From Pseudo-nitzschia pungens (lineage: Eukaryota; Bacillariophyta; Bacillariophyceae; Bacillariales; Bacillariaceae), in NCBI GenBank assembly GCA_037355855.1, contig CM074766.1:1736001-1800000 (forward strand): a stretch of 64,000 nt of DNA, written 5' to 3'. The notes under the pieces are model-generated. The model did not search any database and was not told the origin of the DNA. It saw only the letters and a program-made list of their open reading frames with translations. Positions within the stretch are counted from its first letter, which is position 1. Each line of letters begins with the position of its first letter. The translations under genes and the position numbers were made by a program. This document shows positions 22,961-35,292 of the stretch, piece by piece.

Positions 22961-24694
22961 ATGGCGCAACTATATTGCAGCTGTCGACGCGTATTGTGGC
23001 GCACTGGCAGTTTCAAAAAAGGGTTCCTATCCGTAACTCTGTGTTTTGCATTTTTGTTTGGAGTCGGATCGTCATCGATCCCGGCGGACGAAACGACGCG
23101 ATTCGATGCAACCGGATTGATCGAAAGCCTCCAAACAAGAAAATTCTACATCAATGGAACCTGGGCGGAACCGATCATTGCCTCTGGTTCCTCACAGTCA
23201 TTGGAGAGTGTCAATCGCTTGCTGGATGTCGTCGATCCATCTACTGCAGAAATCGCCGCTCAAATAGCGTTGGCGGGGCCCGAAGACGTAGATGCTGCCG
23301 TCACGGCTGCCAAAGAAGCATGGGATGGATGGGCGCACCACACATCGCCCGAAGAACGAACGCGATTGGTCCAAAAACTCGTCCGAATATATCGTTCCAA
23401 AGTGGAAGAAATGGCACAATTGGTCAGCACGGAAATGGGAAGTCCCATCGAAGCCGCCCGTGGAAGCCACGCCTGGGGTGGACTGGGAAACATAGAGAGT
23501 GCTCTGGATATGATGGAAGACTTTCAATTTGAAAGATCTCTTCCACACGTTGACGAGGGAGACCACCACACTACAATTCTCTACGAGTCCATTGGCGTAG
23601 TGGGAATGATCACGCCATGGAACTGGCCGTTGAATCAAATAACACTCAAGGTTATACCCGCTTTGCTGGTGGGATGCACGTGCGTCCTCAAACCCTCCGA
23701 AGAATCTCCTCTCTCGGCTCTCTTGTTCGCAGAAATGATGCACGAAGCGGGTTTCCCACCCGGCGTCTTCAACATGGTCAATGGTGACGGCCCCTTCACC
23801 GGGAATGCCCTGACGAAACACCCCGACCTCGACATGATCTCCTTCACGGGATCCACTCGTGCCGGGAGACAAGTTGCGGCCAACGCAGCGATGGGACCGA
23901 TCAAAACTTCCATGGAACTCGGTGGAAAGGGTGCAAATATTTTCTTCGCCGATGTGGGCGACGAATGGATGGAAGAAGTTGTGTTCAATGGAGTCGAAAA
24001 CGTCTTTTACAATTCCGGACAGACCTGCAATGCCCCCACTCGGATGTTGGTCCAAGAACCCTACTACGACTTTGCGGTGAATCTGGCAGCAGATATTGCC
24101 GGCAGCAAAAGCCCCGTGGGCCCTGCCTACCTGGAGGGCGACGAACACATCGGACCCGTAGTGAGCCGGAGACAATTCGAGCGAATCCAAACGTACATTC
24201 AGATAGGTATCGACGAGGGAGCCAGGCTGGTAGCCGGTGGATTGGGCCGTCCGGAAAACCTAAGGGACTCGAAGGGATTCTATGTCCGTCCCACGGTCTT
24301 TGCGGACTGCAAACGCAACATGACCATCATGCAGGAGGAGATATTCGGTCCCGTCTTGTGCATTGCAAGTTTTTCCACGGAAGAAGAAGCCCTCGAACTA
24401 GCGAACGATACTCCGTACGGCCTGACCAACTACGTTCACACCCGCAATCTCGCTCGCCGGCGCCGCATGGGACGTCTCCTTCGCTCTGGTATGGTGAGAA
24501 TGAACGATGCCCCCGGTGATGACGGCAGCCCTTTCGGTGGAGTGAAAGGAAGTGGTTATGGTCGTGAGGATGGAATCTATGGCTTCGAAGAATTTTGCAC
24601 CATCAAGGCATTGACTGGTTTCGACGAGACCGAAGACGACTTGGACGCTGATGAATTGCACGGATCGGATTATGTTGGGGACGGAGAACTTTGA
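22961..24694 (+). CDS. Aldehyde dehydrogenase family protein with N-terminal signal
   Basis: NAD(P)-dependent oxidation of an aldehyde to the acid. All catalytic features are present: the Asn loop TPWNWPLNQI, the cofactor loop FTGSTRAGR, the general base in MELGGKGANI (E319), the nucleophile in SGQTCNAP (C356), and EEIFGPVL near the end. Start ATG 22961 was preferred over ATG 22805 because it begins a hydrophobic signal (SVTLCFAFLFGVGSSSIPA) that points to the secretory route; the longer form adds a Gln/Asn-rich leader with no targeting features. The protein is 577 residues, longer than the usual 500 because of the leader and an acidic tail. The substrate class is not resolved. Confidence 0.93.
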   Translation: MAQLYCSCRRVLWRTGSFKKGFLSVTLCFAFLFGVGSSSIPADETTRFDATGLIESLQTRKFYINGTWAEPIIASGSSQSLESVNRLLDVVDPSTAEIAAQIALAGPEDVDAAVTAAKEAWDGWAHHTSPEERTRLVQKLVRIYRSKVEEMAQLVSTEMGSPIEAARGSHAWGGLGNIESALDMMEDFQFERSLPHVDEGDHHTTILYESIGVVGMITPWNWPLNQITLKVIPALLVGCTCVLKPSEESPLSALLFAEMMHEAGFPPGVFNMVNGDGPFTGNALTKHPDLDMISFTGSTRAGRQVAANAAMGPIKTSMELGGKGANIFFADVGDEWMEEVVFNGVENVFYNSGQTCNAPTRMLVQEPYYDFAVNLAADIAGSKSPVGPAYLEGDEHIGPVVSRRQFERIQTYIQIGIDEGARLVAGGLGRPENLRDSKGFYVRPTVFADCKRNMTIMQEEIFGPVLCIASFSTEEEALELANDTPYGLTNYVHTRNLARRRRMGRLLRSGMVRMNDAPGDDGSPFGGVKGSGYGREDGIYGFEEFCTIKALTGFDETEDDLDADELHGSDYVGDGEL

Positions 24695-24996
24695 ACCAAT
24701 CCATGCTTACGCTGTCGTACACAATGAGAAAACTTTTCTCTGTACAAATTGCATTCACCACAGAAGATATTAGAACACTATTACTAAAATAAATATGAAG
24801 TAGTTGTTTGTGGATTCACATTTTTAGTAAAACATTTCTCATGGTATTATTTGGCAATCTAACTCGTTATCCTCCGATCCACTTCCTGGCTTCAGAACAA
24901 AATAGGACTACGTAGCAACGATACAGCTTTCTACACTTTCAGTAAAGTGCAACGTGGTTTTTCCTTTTTTGTGTGTACTTCCATTATTGTCTTCGT
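24695..24996. other. Convergent spacer
   Basis: AT-rich 3' UTR space between the dehydrogenase and V-ATPase genes. Nothing further is visible. Confidence 0.5.
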
Positions 24997-26073
24997 CTAC
25001 TGGGATTCAGGGAACAAGATGGCGCGGATAGAAGGCAGCAATTCTTCGTAAACAAGTTCCAGACGAGCGCTCATGGTGTTGTCGCAGACAATCTTTCCGT
25101 TCAAGGCAGTCATCAAAATTCCTCCGTGTGTGCTTTCAGGCAGGTCCTTGTCGGAATCAGAGTTCATGGTGACATTGGGACTCAATGTGATGCCGGATTC
25201 TCTCTTCATGATTTCAACGTATTCCTTCACAGCTTCAGGAAGGACCTTCTCTACAGTAGCAGCATCTTCTTTGCGGCAGTAAATTTCAGTATCGTTTTCT
25301 TCGATCTTGATCAAGCATTGAACGATGAGCTTCTGCAACAATTGAGGGTAGTTTGCTCCTCGTGCGACGACCGCGCATTTGGCTCCGGCCTCGGAGACAA
25401 GCGTCTTCAAGAGCTCATCACGGAGCTTCATCTTCTTTACACGGCAGGCGCCAATCTCGGCAGATCGAGCAATGCGCTCTTGAATTTCATGGTGCTTCTC
25501 CTTCTTGGCGAATTCATCTTGGATGGCGAGTTTGGCCTCGTGAACCAAAGTCTGTTTTTCGAGGTTAAAATCGTGCTCAGTCTACATATTATTATTATCA
25601 ATGTGAAAACAACACGGAAAGAAGGAGAGATAAAGTGAGCAATTGCAATTTTCATCGTCGTTGGCACTATCGGAAAAATTGGAGTGGCTCTTAAAAACCG
25701 GATTTTTGTAGCACGCTCATCCCGCCTCCGTCTGCGCGGGCAGCGCATGTTAACGGATAGATCGATCAACCGATGACCATGGCAACATTTATGACATTGT
25801 TGTTTTTGTCGATGGATATGGATATGCGTCAGAGTCCATGGGTGTAACCTCTGTGCTTTTGGATTGTTTGTTCCGTTACAGTCACCATATCAAGGTTTAT
25901 CGAGTAAATTGTCTCTGGTTACCGCTTGTAACAGACATGAAAGTGCCCTCTCCCTCAGAAAGATCCGCTACGCCACACGCGGTTGCACACACCTTCACAC
26001 GAATTTCATTGGCCTTCTCGTGTGCCTCTTGGAGGATGAAGTTAACCATCTGTCGGATTTGATCGCTAGCCAT
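24997..26073 (-). CDS. VMA4: V-type proton ATPase subunit E
   Basis: A peripheral-stalk subunit linking the V1 catalytic head to the membrane Vo part. Exons are 26073-25993 (MASDQIRQMVNFILQEAHEK...) and 25581-24997, joining in phase to give EIRVKTEHDFNLEKQTLV, which matches the family spacing exactly. The protein is 221 residues (usual about 226). The N-terminal half is a long charged helix; the C-terminal half contains KCAVVARGANYPQLLQKLI and GGILMTALNGKIVCDNTM, typical of the globular end. The 411 bp intron is the longest in the window; I see no missing exon in it. Confidence 0.95.
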
Positions 26074-27079
26074 GGTTGAATTCGTTTGTTCGATTATTCG
26101 TTACTACAGGAGTTGTTGTCTGAATGTGACTGCCAATGTCGATTTGCTGTTGCTTCGATTGAAATGGACGACCTGTAAACCGGTCTAAAATCTTACGGAG
26201 TGGAAGTGGCGAAGCGCAGTCTGCGGTTACGTACCGAACGGCCCGACTATGATTGTACGGCATGTTCAATCGCCTGATGGTGATATCGCTTACGATGTGC
26301 AGGCTCGAAAATGCGACCATAATCTGAGCACATCATCCGGTCAGAATTGTTTCCAGAGAAAGTTCGTAACAATACCATACTGAATTACTTTTTGGTATCC
26401 CCCAAAATATCCCCATATTCCCAAATGTTTATACGATATAAATGTATGTATATACTTATTGGAATTTCTGCCGAGTAAAGCCAGCCAATTGTGAAAATTT
26501 ACATAGTAAAAGCCTCGAGATATAACCGTTGAAAGGGACAGTCGAATAGTGTTTTATGCTGCGTTTCGTGTTTCGAGATTTTGAACACGTTACCGTAACA
26601 CACGTACGTTGTGTACTGTAGCTTTTAACGTTACCTCACCGGTCGTTCGTCCCCAAATCACGTTAAGAAAGAGCCAACCGAGTTTCATGACGAGCAACCC
26701 GTGTGCCCGTCATTGCGATCCCAACTAATTGTACTGTAGTGCCAAATTGAAAATTCAATGGACGCATCGTTCGGGCGGTGCACGAATTACGGTAAGGTTT
26801 TCCGTGGAAGACAACTTGTATGCTACAACAACACCGGTGCAACTAGGTGTGGAGCAAGTCATTGCAAACAACGTTGCTGTGCTAAACCTAAGAAAGCTAC
26901 ACGTACGGCATACCGGGCTGAACTTCCATCGCAACAGAGACGGGTTGCATTGTTTGGTTACGCACTTTCTGTTGTCGGCTGGTTGGAATAAAACTGACCT
27001 TTTGGAACCTGCATCGAAAGCTTCTTCTTGAAAGAATCGGGTGCTCTTTTCATTGCAAGTTACAACACTATACAACAAT
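26074..27079. other. Divergent intergenic region
   Basis: Lies between V-ATPase subunit E and the PH-domain gene. The short open frames here lack family features. TAC/GTA-rich motifs occur at 26590-26640. Confidence 0.5.
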
Positions 27080-28205
27080 ATGTCTCGACCGACGGGACCT
27101 TTTGGGATAGATCCCTTAACTTTCACGTTTTCACTTTTTGGATGTTTGATGCTATTCGTATTGTACTTAATTTTGCCACGAGGTCTACGAAAACAATATT
27201 TTGGAGCATACCCCAAGCGTCATGCGTGGTCGGCTCGGTCACGAATGAGAAGAAATAGAGGGTATGGAGACGTAAGTACAGTCCATTGTATCACAGACGC
27301 CATGTTTGTTGTTTTGTTTTGGCCTTATGTGCAGGGTGCAAACAGAATGATTAGATCCTAACTCTGTTTCCATTAACTTTTCACATGATGGCGTTTTTGT
27401 GCAGCATTCGTTGGGAGGTGGGTCAATAACCGGGGCTTCTTCGGTTGCCACTGGAGCGACGTTTGGTACACATGGGCATCCTGGATCTCATCGTCAACTG
27501 CAGGGTGTGGGGTTGGGAGCCAGCCATTCAGTGGCCGGATCCACGATCGGAGGAAATACTGCCTACTCGAACATGACGGGACGTCGTGGATTCGATGAAG
27601 AACAAGTTGTGTTTGGTGGCGGTGCAGCGGGTACATCTGGAGCGAACCAAATGTTGGATATACAACAAAACGAAGAAATTGTGATTTCAGCTGCTATGCA
27701 ACAACTTAGGGATCCTGGTGTCCTGATTGTTGCCCATGGCAGTAGGGGGAAACCCAAGACAGTTCGCTTGCAGCTTACAGAAAGTGCCGTCACGTGGCGA
27801 ACGGAGACGCGAAAGAAGGGAAGCACGAAGGATACCAAACCGAAAATGGGAAAGTTGCACCAAGTTCCACTCAGTCATATCATGTATGTCGACGTCGGAA
27901 AGCAAACCACGGCACTGCGACGAGTGGAGAACGCCAGTGTCAACGACGCATTATGTTTCTCGCTTCTTACGAAAGAAGGATCATTGGATTTGGAAGCAAA
28001 TAGCCCTCGTGAACGCGATGCACTTGTTAGTTGCTTTTCATTGGTACTGGACGAGGTTCATGCCCAAAACTGGAGAGATATTTACCGAGGGCCCAGCTCG
28101 GATATGCCGAGCTCGTTTGACGAGATCGATCAACAACAACCGCAAGCACCGGGGATGCAAGGTCAGAGGCAACACGATCCGACAGCTGGTCGTGGTCATC
28201 CATGA
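27080..28205 (+). CDS. Membrane-anchored protein with PH-like domain
   Basis: Exons are 27080-27271 and 27405-28205 (330 residues), with a phase 0 intron of GTAAGT...GCAG. Residues 13-33 form a single membrane span (LTFTFSLFGCLMLFVLYLIL), followed by a basic stretch. A Gly/Ser/Thr-rich linker of about 90 residues leads to a PH-like fold at about 165-290: KTVRLQLTESAVTWRTE, VPLSHIMYVDVGKQT, DALCFSLLTKEGSLDLEA and a final helix ERDALVSCFSLVLDEV. Such domains bind phosphoinositides or proteins; the ligand here is unknown. The C-terminus is Gln/Pro-rich. Confidence 0.8.
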
Positions 28206-28675
28206 TCTGATGAATGTTGAATGAATCGAATCATTGGTTACATCGTTGTCATTGCTTGTTCTCTGTGGTTCATGCATACACTATCTAAATCTAGTGACTT
28301 GGCAGGTCCTAAACTACGAAGACGATGAAATGAATTCTTGTTACTGGCGCCGTCACTCAAACCACGAAATCTAAGCATCAACGCTTCGAACAAGTCTTGA
28401 AATAGAATGTCACGATGCAATGATGAACAAAGCAAAAAAAGTTGTTTCAACTAGTCTGCAGTTGTTTCCTTATTACCTATTATGAAATTATATTATTATT
28501 TATTATTATTATACGATATTATAAGGCATGCATTCTCTTCCATTCTTCATGTGTATCATCTTAGAAGTTTGGCATAAAATGAGAAATATGTTTTTGTCCC
28601 CCTCTATAGTCTGATGATAGGCAAGAAATCTGTGAGCCTTACATCATAAGTCGTTTTGCGTGTGCTTGGTCCCCT
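28206..28675. other. Convergent spacer with AT-rich tract
   Basis: 3' space between the PH-domain and HSF genes. A TTATTA-type tract lies at 28486-28520. No gene. Confidence 0.5.
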
Positions 28676-30187
28676 CTAATGGTTGATTGAATCGATCAAT
28701 CGTAGTGCATTAATGTACGCAGCCGATGAAGTTAATTGTTGATGTTTGTCAATGGAAGCGTTCAACAGCTCTTTTTCTTTAGCAAGAATTTCCTGGGAGG
28801 CTTGCCCTGTCATCATCATGCTTGGGGTGGGAGCTGCGCGTGCTGTACCAATTTTTCCAAATGGATCTGAGCGACTACTGCCGATGTGCCTTTGGTTGAG
28901 GATGGAAAGCAGCTTCATCTTTTGCTCCGCAAAATAGTCTTCCACACTTTTGTTCGTCTTGTGCAGCATGTTGGTAGTGTTGCGACTGTGGCTAGAAAGA
29001 GAAGGTGAGACGAGGCGACTGGTCCCAGACATACCAGAGATGCCTCTCGGTGATTGGGGACTACGCGCGAGAGGGGATGCGGACGGCAACTCTTTGGCGG
29101 TAGCAATCGCCGTTGCCAACTCTTTGTAGCAAACTTCGATAGCCTTTATGCGGTGGAGGTAATCGATTTCCAGATCTGTTTTCACTCGTTCCAGCTTGGT
29201 TGAGAATTCCTCCTCCATGGAATCCATTTGTTCCTTCATCAACCGCATTTGATCTTTCATGGATTCAATTTCCTTTTCTTGTTCGGAAGTGTATGATCTC
29301 GTAAGTCCAGGTACAGCTTGTTTTGTCGTTCGTCGAATTCTTTCTAACAGATCTGGTTCGTTGGCTTGGAAGAATTCGTGATGGAAACAAACAATATTAT
29401 TGTTAACACCCTTCTCAGTGCTTGTTTTGATAGAGCCATCGTTTTCCCCATCGTTGTTGGTTATCAAAGAACTTGGATTATGAATGCGTAGCTTGTGGAA
29501 TCCATAGAAATTCAGCTGCCTCACAAAACTCGTAAACTTGTTATGTTTAAAATACTTCGGCAAAACGGTCTATTGCAAGACGCAACGTGATGGCAAGTAT
29601 GCCAGAAAAAATAGCTTGTAAGGTACTGAGTGATAAAAAGATGATAATGAATCGATGGCTGAATACAAAGATAAATCTTCGTGTGAAAAGTTTATGCAAC
29701 TAACATACCTCTGAGAATATCCTGACGTCAAGGATCATGAAGCTTTTTCCGCCAGGAACCCAGCATGCTGTAGGTTCCTCAGAATCAACTATGTGAAAAA
29801 GTTCTGCGACGGATAGAAATTGGAATTGAAGGCAGTGTACTAAAATAAGTTTGCATGTCGAATTGCGCACTAAACGTTGAACGACGAATGATACCTGTAA
29901 CTGTCAAGAAAAAGGTGAACAGCAATCGGTCATCACTTACTCGAGATGAAACGATTCAAATGTTTCTGCTCCATGTCAACATTTTGACTTTCTGTATTCG
30001 TGCTTGTCATGTTTCTCTCTTTGTTGATTGTAGCGATTTGGTATCTCCTAGGACCTCGTCGGGAAAATCTAGATTGTAACTTCTTGTCATTCCAACGATG
30101 TTCGAAAACATCTCGAGAAGAAGTATGAAAATCGCTGAGGGACTTGATTGAATTTGCAAATTTGAGATTCAATTGAAAGCGAAGCAT
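28676..30187 (-). CDS. Heat shock factor-type transcription factor
   Basis: Exons are 30187-29941, 29839-29709 and 29569-28676, in phase, with 423 residues. The HSF DNA-binding domain spans about residues 87-195 and is split by the last intron: FLSVAELFHIVDSEE and ACWVPGGKSFMI in exon 2, then TVLPKYFKHNKFTSFVRQLN and FYGFHKLRI in exon 3. The recognition helix (KFTSFVRQLNFYGF) is intact. A coiled coil of about 70 residues follows (EKEIESMKDQMRLMKEQMDS), likely for oligomerisation, and then a Ser/Pro-rich region. HSF is a greatly expanded transcription factor family in diatoms, so a heat-shock role should not be assumed. The first exon is less certain: a later in-frame ATG (MTSTNTE, near residue 60) may be the real start. 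Confidence 0.88.
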
Positions 30188-32003
30188 CGTGTTCGGATTA
30201 TGTGTACGGTAACGGTAGTTTTAGTTGAACGACAAAACGGACCCATTGTTTGTTCTGAGAATTTTTAAACGATTACAGTTCACGCCCGAGAGGCATAATG
30301 AAAAATACTCGATTTCAACAACTGCCCAATAATTACGAACCAATTTGCTCCATTTTACGAATTTGAACGTTGAAGAGCGAATCTTACTATTATTATTATT
30401 TAAAGTGATGTAGAACTCTGCAACAAAACCTGAAGGTAACGAACAATATTTCTGTGATTGGGACCTACCGTATTGTAAATAAAATTCATTTAGTTTTGGC
30501 CGACGCGCAGTTGAGGAAAGAACCATTCCAAGAAGAATCAACGGAGGTCGCGGCTTTTCAACGCTGGAACGCGACAGATGTTCTACAGTTTTTCGTCCCG
30601 TACCTCAATGGATACATGAAGGCAAATCTCTGTTGTGTTTCATCGATGGAAAAAAGATAGAACAAATAATAAATCTAAATTCATTCAATGCTCGCCAGCA
30701 GTGCAATGGAGAATTGATAAAAAACGAAGCAGAAGCAATAATTCTATTTGCCAGGACTGCAAAACTTCTACTTCAATCGACGAAAAAATGGATTGTTCGG
30801 CAAACAAACAACTGCGTACTGTACTGGTAATAACGGTATTTGAATGCCAAACTGGTATCACGGTACCAGAATAGCATTATCGAATAATCTTAGTAATCGA
30901 AGTAAATCTTAACTTACTTCGCATTTCTATTATGATTTTTTCTTTCAGAAGGTAAGGTTACACGTAAGGTTTACTAGGAGACCACATTCTCGTTGTACCG
31001 TAGAATAATATTCCAAAAACAACATGTGAGTAACCTTAACTTAATTAATTACCTGTAAATTACTCGTATGCACTTTGCCAAATTACATTGATGCCTTCTG
31101 GAACACATGGGTGTGCAATGGTAAATGAAATATTATTATTCTTGTACTACCAGTGCCCTAATTTATTCTGGAATAGTCAATTCTGAAGGGTTGTATCCAC
31201 GGCGCTCTACCAGCAGGACCATTTTCTTTCTGGATTTCAATGGGATACTGTACGGTATGAATACTCGTAAACATTATCACCATTACTAGTAGTATTAAAA
31301 AAATAATGATGATGAAGTAAAAAATGAATCTGTTGCTACTAATGATAGCCTATAAGAAGTATTCATATCGCTATTAGCAGAGAGAAGAAATGCCATTCAG
31401 AAACGTGAGGACTTCAGATCACGTCAAAGCTCTTTCTATCGGAAGGGAAGGTGCGATCAAAAAGTATGCATGCCAATTGGTTTCAAAATTAATTAACTGA
31501 ATGATTCATTCAGTCTTTTCTTGGGATTGGTGAAATCGTAAGAATAGTTGTAGCCGAAACAACTGCTCTCTATTCTTATCCTACAGTAATTTTTTTAGAA
31601 AGATAATCAATTCAATAATTCACAGGGTGTCGAGAAGGAGACACTCATCTGTTGCGGTCTGATTCGTTTTTTAAACATTACTTAGTATTGTTTCTTCATC
31701 GTGAAAATGCCGCCTGAAAACAACCAATGATTTGGAAAAGAACGAACCCAAATACAGAGCACTCCCATTTCTTCACCTGGCCTGAAAAACTGCTACGCAA
31801 CGGCACACATCACGTTATATCATTTTTGTGAAGCATAGAGCCGGGTATTGCAGTATTGCAGGTTTCCATCCGCCAAGTGATTAGATTTGAAATGATACGA
31901 ATACCTTTTTCCAACCAACTGGACCGATTCGATCACCACAGTAATAATCTAGTAGAATATCATAGCCTAGCAATAATGTACAACCCAAACGTAACTTGAC
32001 AAG
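30188..32003. other. 1.8 kb gene-free region
   Basis: No gene supported. GTAAGGTTAC-type motifs occur at 30890-31060. The rest is AT-rich unique-looking sequence. Confidence 0.5.
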
Positions 32004-33725
32004 TTACACATCAAATTTTTCCAGATCCCCCTTCCAGCCCCCAAATGTGTTGTAGGATGAATCACCCCCCATGGCCCCTGATGCCGCTGCGGTAGTTGTA
32101 TAAGCATCATCGTACGCGACGTCATCTTCCAGAGATTCGTTCTCTATGCATGCCGACAGAAAACTCCTGGATCGTAAACGCCGAGCGCTAAGTGCTCCAA
32201 CTAGTAGGGCCATTACCGCAACAGTAGCTACAATGATAGTCTGGTCCTGAGACGTCGAGGATCCCCAGGATTGCGGTATCGATATAGAAGCTTCCCGCGA
32301 AGATGGCGTTACTAGAGAAGCTCCACGAGCAGTCGGAGATACCAATTCCCCGGGATTTCTACCAGTTTCAGTGGTTTCGTTGCTGACCATACCAGTGGTA
32401 GATGCTCCTCGGAGAGGCGGTTGAACGTATATCGGGGCCTGGTGTTGAAGTTCCGAAAGAGGCATAGCTTTGCCGTTTAAATCGTATACAACTGTAGGCA
32501 TTTGGAGAATCTCACCGGTTTCTGACATCCGAGTGTCCTTCGGGTTGTAAAAGTACACAGCTTGCTTTGATGGAGAGGCCTGTAATTGATTCTGCTCTTG
32601 CGTTTTTAAAGCCGAATCGGAGTATTGTTGCATGACATCAGACGCTTGGGTGTCACCAGCGATGCTTGCTTGACCCAAAGATTGTTGCTGTTGCATGTTG
32701 GCAGCAGATTGGATTGTGCCGTTGTTGATAGATTGATCCGCGATTCTTTGTTGTTCCCCATTAGCCGAACTGGTCATCACTGATTGCTTTAGCGCAACGT
32801 CAGCCGATTCATGCTTTGCTTGAGGCATCAGCTGCTGCTGCTGCTGAATCATGTTGAAGTTCTGTGAAGATACCTCTCCGAGTTGGTCCGTGCTCATCAT
32901 GAATAATTGCTGAGGTTGAGGCGCTCCCATAGGACCTGCAACAGCACCTTGTTGCTGTACTTGTTGCTGTACTTGTTGCTGTACAAACTGTTGTTGCCCC
33001 TGATGAATGTTATTTGGGGTATGAACATTAGTAATGTCCATACCATTTCCAAGCGGGGCAACCACAGGGAGTTGATTACTCTGTTGTTTCTGCGAGATTC
33101 CTTGTTGTTGTTGAACATTTGGCATGACGAACTGATTTGTCGTTGATTGACCTATGGACACACCTTGTAATTGAAGTTGCTGAAGCTGTTGCGGTGTCAT
33201 CATCATCGCGTTACCGTTCGCGTTATAGATGAAGTTTCCCTGCTGATCTTGCAAGGGAACGGATCCGGCCATAAATACTACCGGGGACTGTTGCACAGGT
33301 TGGTTATTTCCAAAATAATTTGGTAGCATCCGCTTGTTTCGCCTCGATTGCTGCCGACTGCTGCTGCTGTTGTTGCCATTCTGTCCAACTTGGTGGTGCG
33401 AGCTAGCAAACATTGCTGCACCAACACTCCACAATAGCAAAACAACAACGGGAGAAAGCAAAACGGCTCGCATCGCCCATTTTACAACGGAATTGTTTTC
33501 CTGGAGTTGCCGCCTTCTTTTGAGAGACGTGAAGGGAAGTTCTGCGTAGGGTGGGAAAGGCACAGGATCATCGAAGCTGGCGTGTGGGCTGCTGAATGGA
33601 CCGTAGTCTGCAGGATTGCGTCTTTGCCGTGTTGTATTGTTACTGGTACTACTCGAATGTGTTCCATATGCCCCTCCACCGCCGCTAGACGACGAGTAAC
33701 CCTTGAAATTCAGAGGGGTCGACAT
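32004..33725 (-). CDS. Gln-rich membrane protein of unknown function
   Basis: A 573-residue single-exon gene. A Ser/Gly-rich N-terminus is followed by a basic segment and a membrane span at about residues 83-107 (VKWAMRAVLLSPVVVLLLWS). The central 330 residues are dominated by Gln, Asn and Met, including runs of QQQQ and three copies of VQQQ, typical of prion-like or self-associating sequence. A second span lies near residues 497-517 (IIVATVAVMALLVGALSA), and the tail is acidic and aromatic. No family recognised. The Gln-rich loop would face the opposite side from both tails. Confidence 0.72.
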   Translation of the reverse strand: MSTPLNFKGYSSSSGGGGAYGTHSSSTSNNTTRQRRNPADYGPFSSPHASFDDPVPFPPYAELPFTSLKRRRQLQENNSVVKWAMRAVLLSPVVVLLLWSVGAAMFASSHHQVGQNGNNSSSSRQQSRRNKRMLPNYFGNNQPVQQSPVVFMAGSVPLQDQQGNFIYNANGNAMMMTPQQLQQLQLQGVSIGQSTTNQFVMPNVQQQQGISQKQQSNQLPVVAPLGNGMDITNVHTPNNIHQGQQQFVQQQVQQQVQQQGAVAGPMGAPQPQQLFMMSTDQLGEVSSQNFNMIQQQQQLMPQAKHESADVALKQSVMTSSANGEQQRIADQSINNGTIQSAANMQQQQSLGQASIAGDTQASDVMQQYSDSALKTQEQNQLQASPSKQAVYFYNPKDTRMSETGEILQMPTVVYDLNGKAMPLSELQHQAPIYVQPPLRGASTTGMVSNETTETGRNPGELVSPTARGASLVTPSSREASISIPQSWGSSTSQDQTIIVATVAVMALLVGALSARRLRSRSFLSACIENESLEDDVAYDDAYTTTAAASGAMGGDSSYNTFGGWKGDLEKFDV

Positions 33726-34891
33726 CTTCTTATGATTTACGCAGATAGGAAAATGGGTCGTTGCAATTCAATCAATTATCTGCTTGCGTATTGTTGGCGA
33801 TCGGAGCTCAATGTCCTTCGATTATAGTCCTCTCGCTATTTCTCCACTACCTATGGTTCTCAAGACGTCTCCCCTTTTCCGTCTCTTTTTATGATATGAA
33901 CGGAAGCTGCTAGCCTCAATGAAACTCTGTTGTCTCCTAACAAGGTGAGGTATGGTATTGCTTCCGAAAAGGCTGTATTTCATATTCAAGTCAGGTCAGC
34001 AAATCACCGACCAATTGAACACGATGCACAGATGCGCTCGTTGATTTCGTTATTACGAAGAGACAGGGGAAATTGGAAAAAAGGAGCACAACGCGGCAGG
34101 CATTATTTTTAGCGAGCGTGACACTCCTAGACTTCCGTTTAAATAGTCATAAAAGCCGATTTGAAAAAGTGAAGAACCAAGAACGATTAGTTTTACGTTT
34201 GCTCCCGAAACATGTACATCTACTTTCTACCCGAACGTGCACTCTCATTCGCTTGGAACAAGAATGGTCGGAATGTCAGTCACGAAAGGCAACGGAGATG
34301 CGCGATGATGACTTTTTTCGGATTTTGAAGCAACAAAACAATAAAAAAATAATTCTACGAGTTTCGTGCTAGTACGAGTAAGGTACCGGTACGAACCCGT
34401 TTCGGTGAATACTCGTGCCCACGTAAGCCTTACTCGTGAGGTACTCGTACCGGTATTCCGTAATACAGTAATGAAGAACATTCTCTTCATCTGCAGGGCC
34501 TGTCTGGTAAACGTACGACTCGCTCGAGTAAACATAAACTTTATTACTAATTTTTTTTAAAAGTGCTGTACGGCAGGGGTCATAATATAAAGGGGTGCGA
34601 CACGGCACGAAAAAAAAATTACCTATGCGTGGCACAACTAACAAAACCAGTACCCTCATTTTTTTTTCAATTTGTTTTTAACTAACAAACACTAGTTAAA
34701 ATACCTTAACTTCAGATAGTAACAACTCAATCAAAAATCAATCCTAATCTATATTTCAAATACCTCCATTATAGTTTAAAGTGTTGTAAACAAGAATATT
34801 CAATAAAAGTCAGGTTTTGAACGAGTCTAAGGTTATCTATTACTCATACAAAATTGAAGCCTATTTTTAGGCCTTTTTCGCGGAAGATACC
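33726..34891. other. Gene-free region upstream of the MITE-like element
   Basis: No gene supported. GTACGAGTAAGG and ACCGGTAC motifs cluster at 34365-34460. Confidence 0.5.
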
Positions 34892-35292
34892 CTTAATAGG
34901 TATAAAACATATGATTGATTTCGTTCGAAAATTATTTGAAGTTCTTACTCTAAACCTTACTCATAGATAACTTACTACTACCACTACTACTGTTACCACC
35001 ACTACTACCACCACTACCACTTATACCACTACTACCATATTTCCAACTACTATAGATTACAATACCATCACTATTTTTATACTATTATAGCAAAAGGAAC
35101 CTGGATTTTCTTGGTCAGAACAAAACACAACAATCCCAAAAGGATTGCATACAAGTTAACAGTAATTATTACTACGTACTGGTAGCATCATGTATTAGTG
35201 ATTTGACTGTATTAGTGATGGGCCTCCATCATGATAAATTAATTAAATTAATTTTCGAACGAAATCAATCATATGTTTTCATACCTATTAAG
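34892..35292. mobile_element. MITE-like element with 43-44 bp terminal inverted repeats
   Basis: Bases 34892-34934 and 35249-35292 are reverse complements with a single one-base indel; the ends read CTTAATAGGTAT and ATACCTATTAAG. The 401 bp element has no coding capacity. Its middle holds a CCACTACTA-type minisatellite (about 34975-35040). TTAA lies just inside both ends, so a TTAA target site is possible. The right end abuts a truncated homoserine dehydrogenase. Confidence 0.75.

Noticed and set aside
24973..25638. Long plus-strand open frame of 221 codons
   Set aside because: It lies wholly opposite V-ATPase subunit E, whose protein is unmistakable; the plus-strand frame has no family features.
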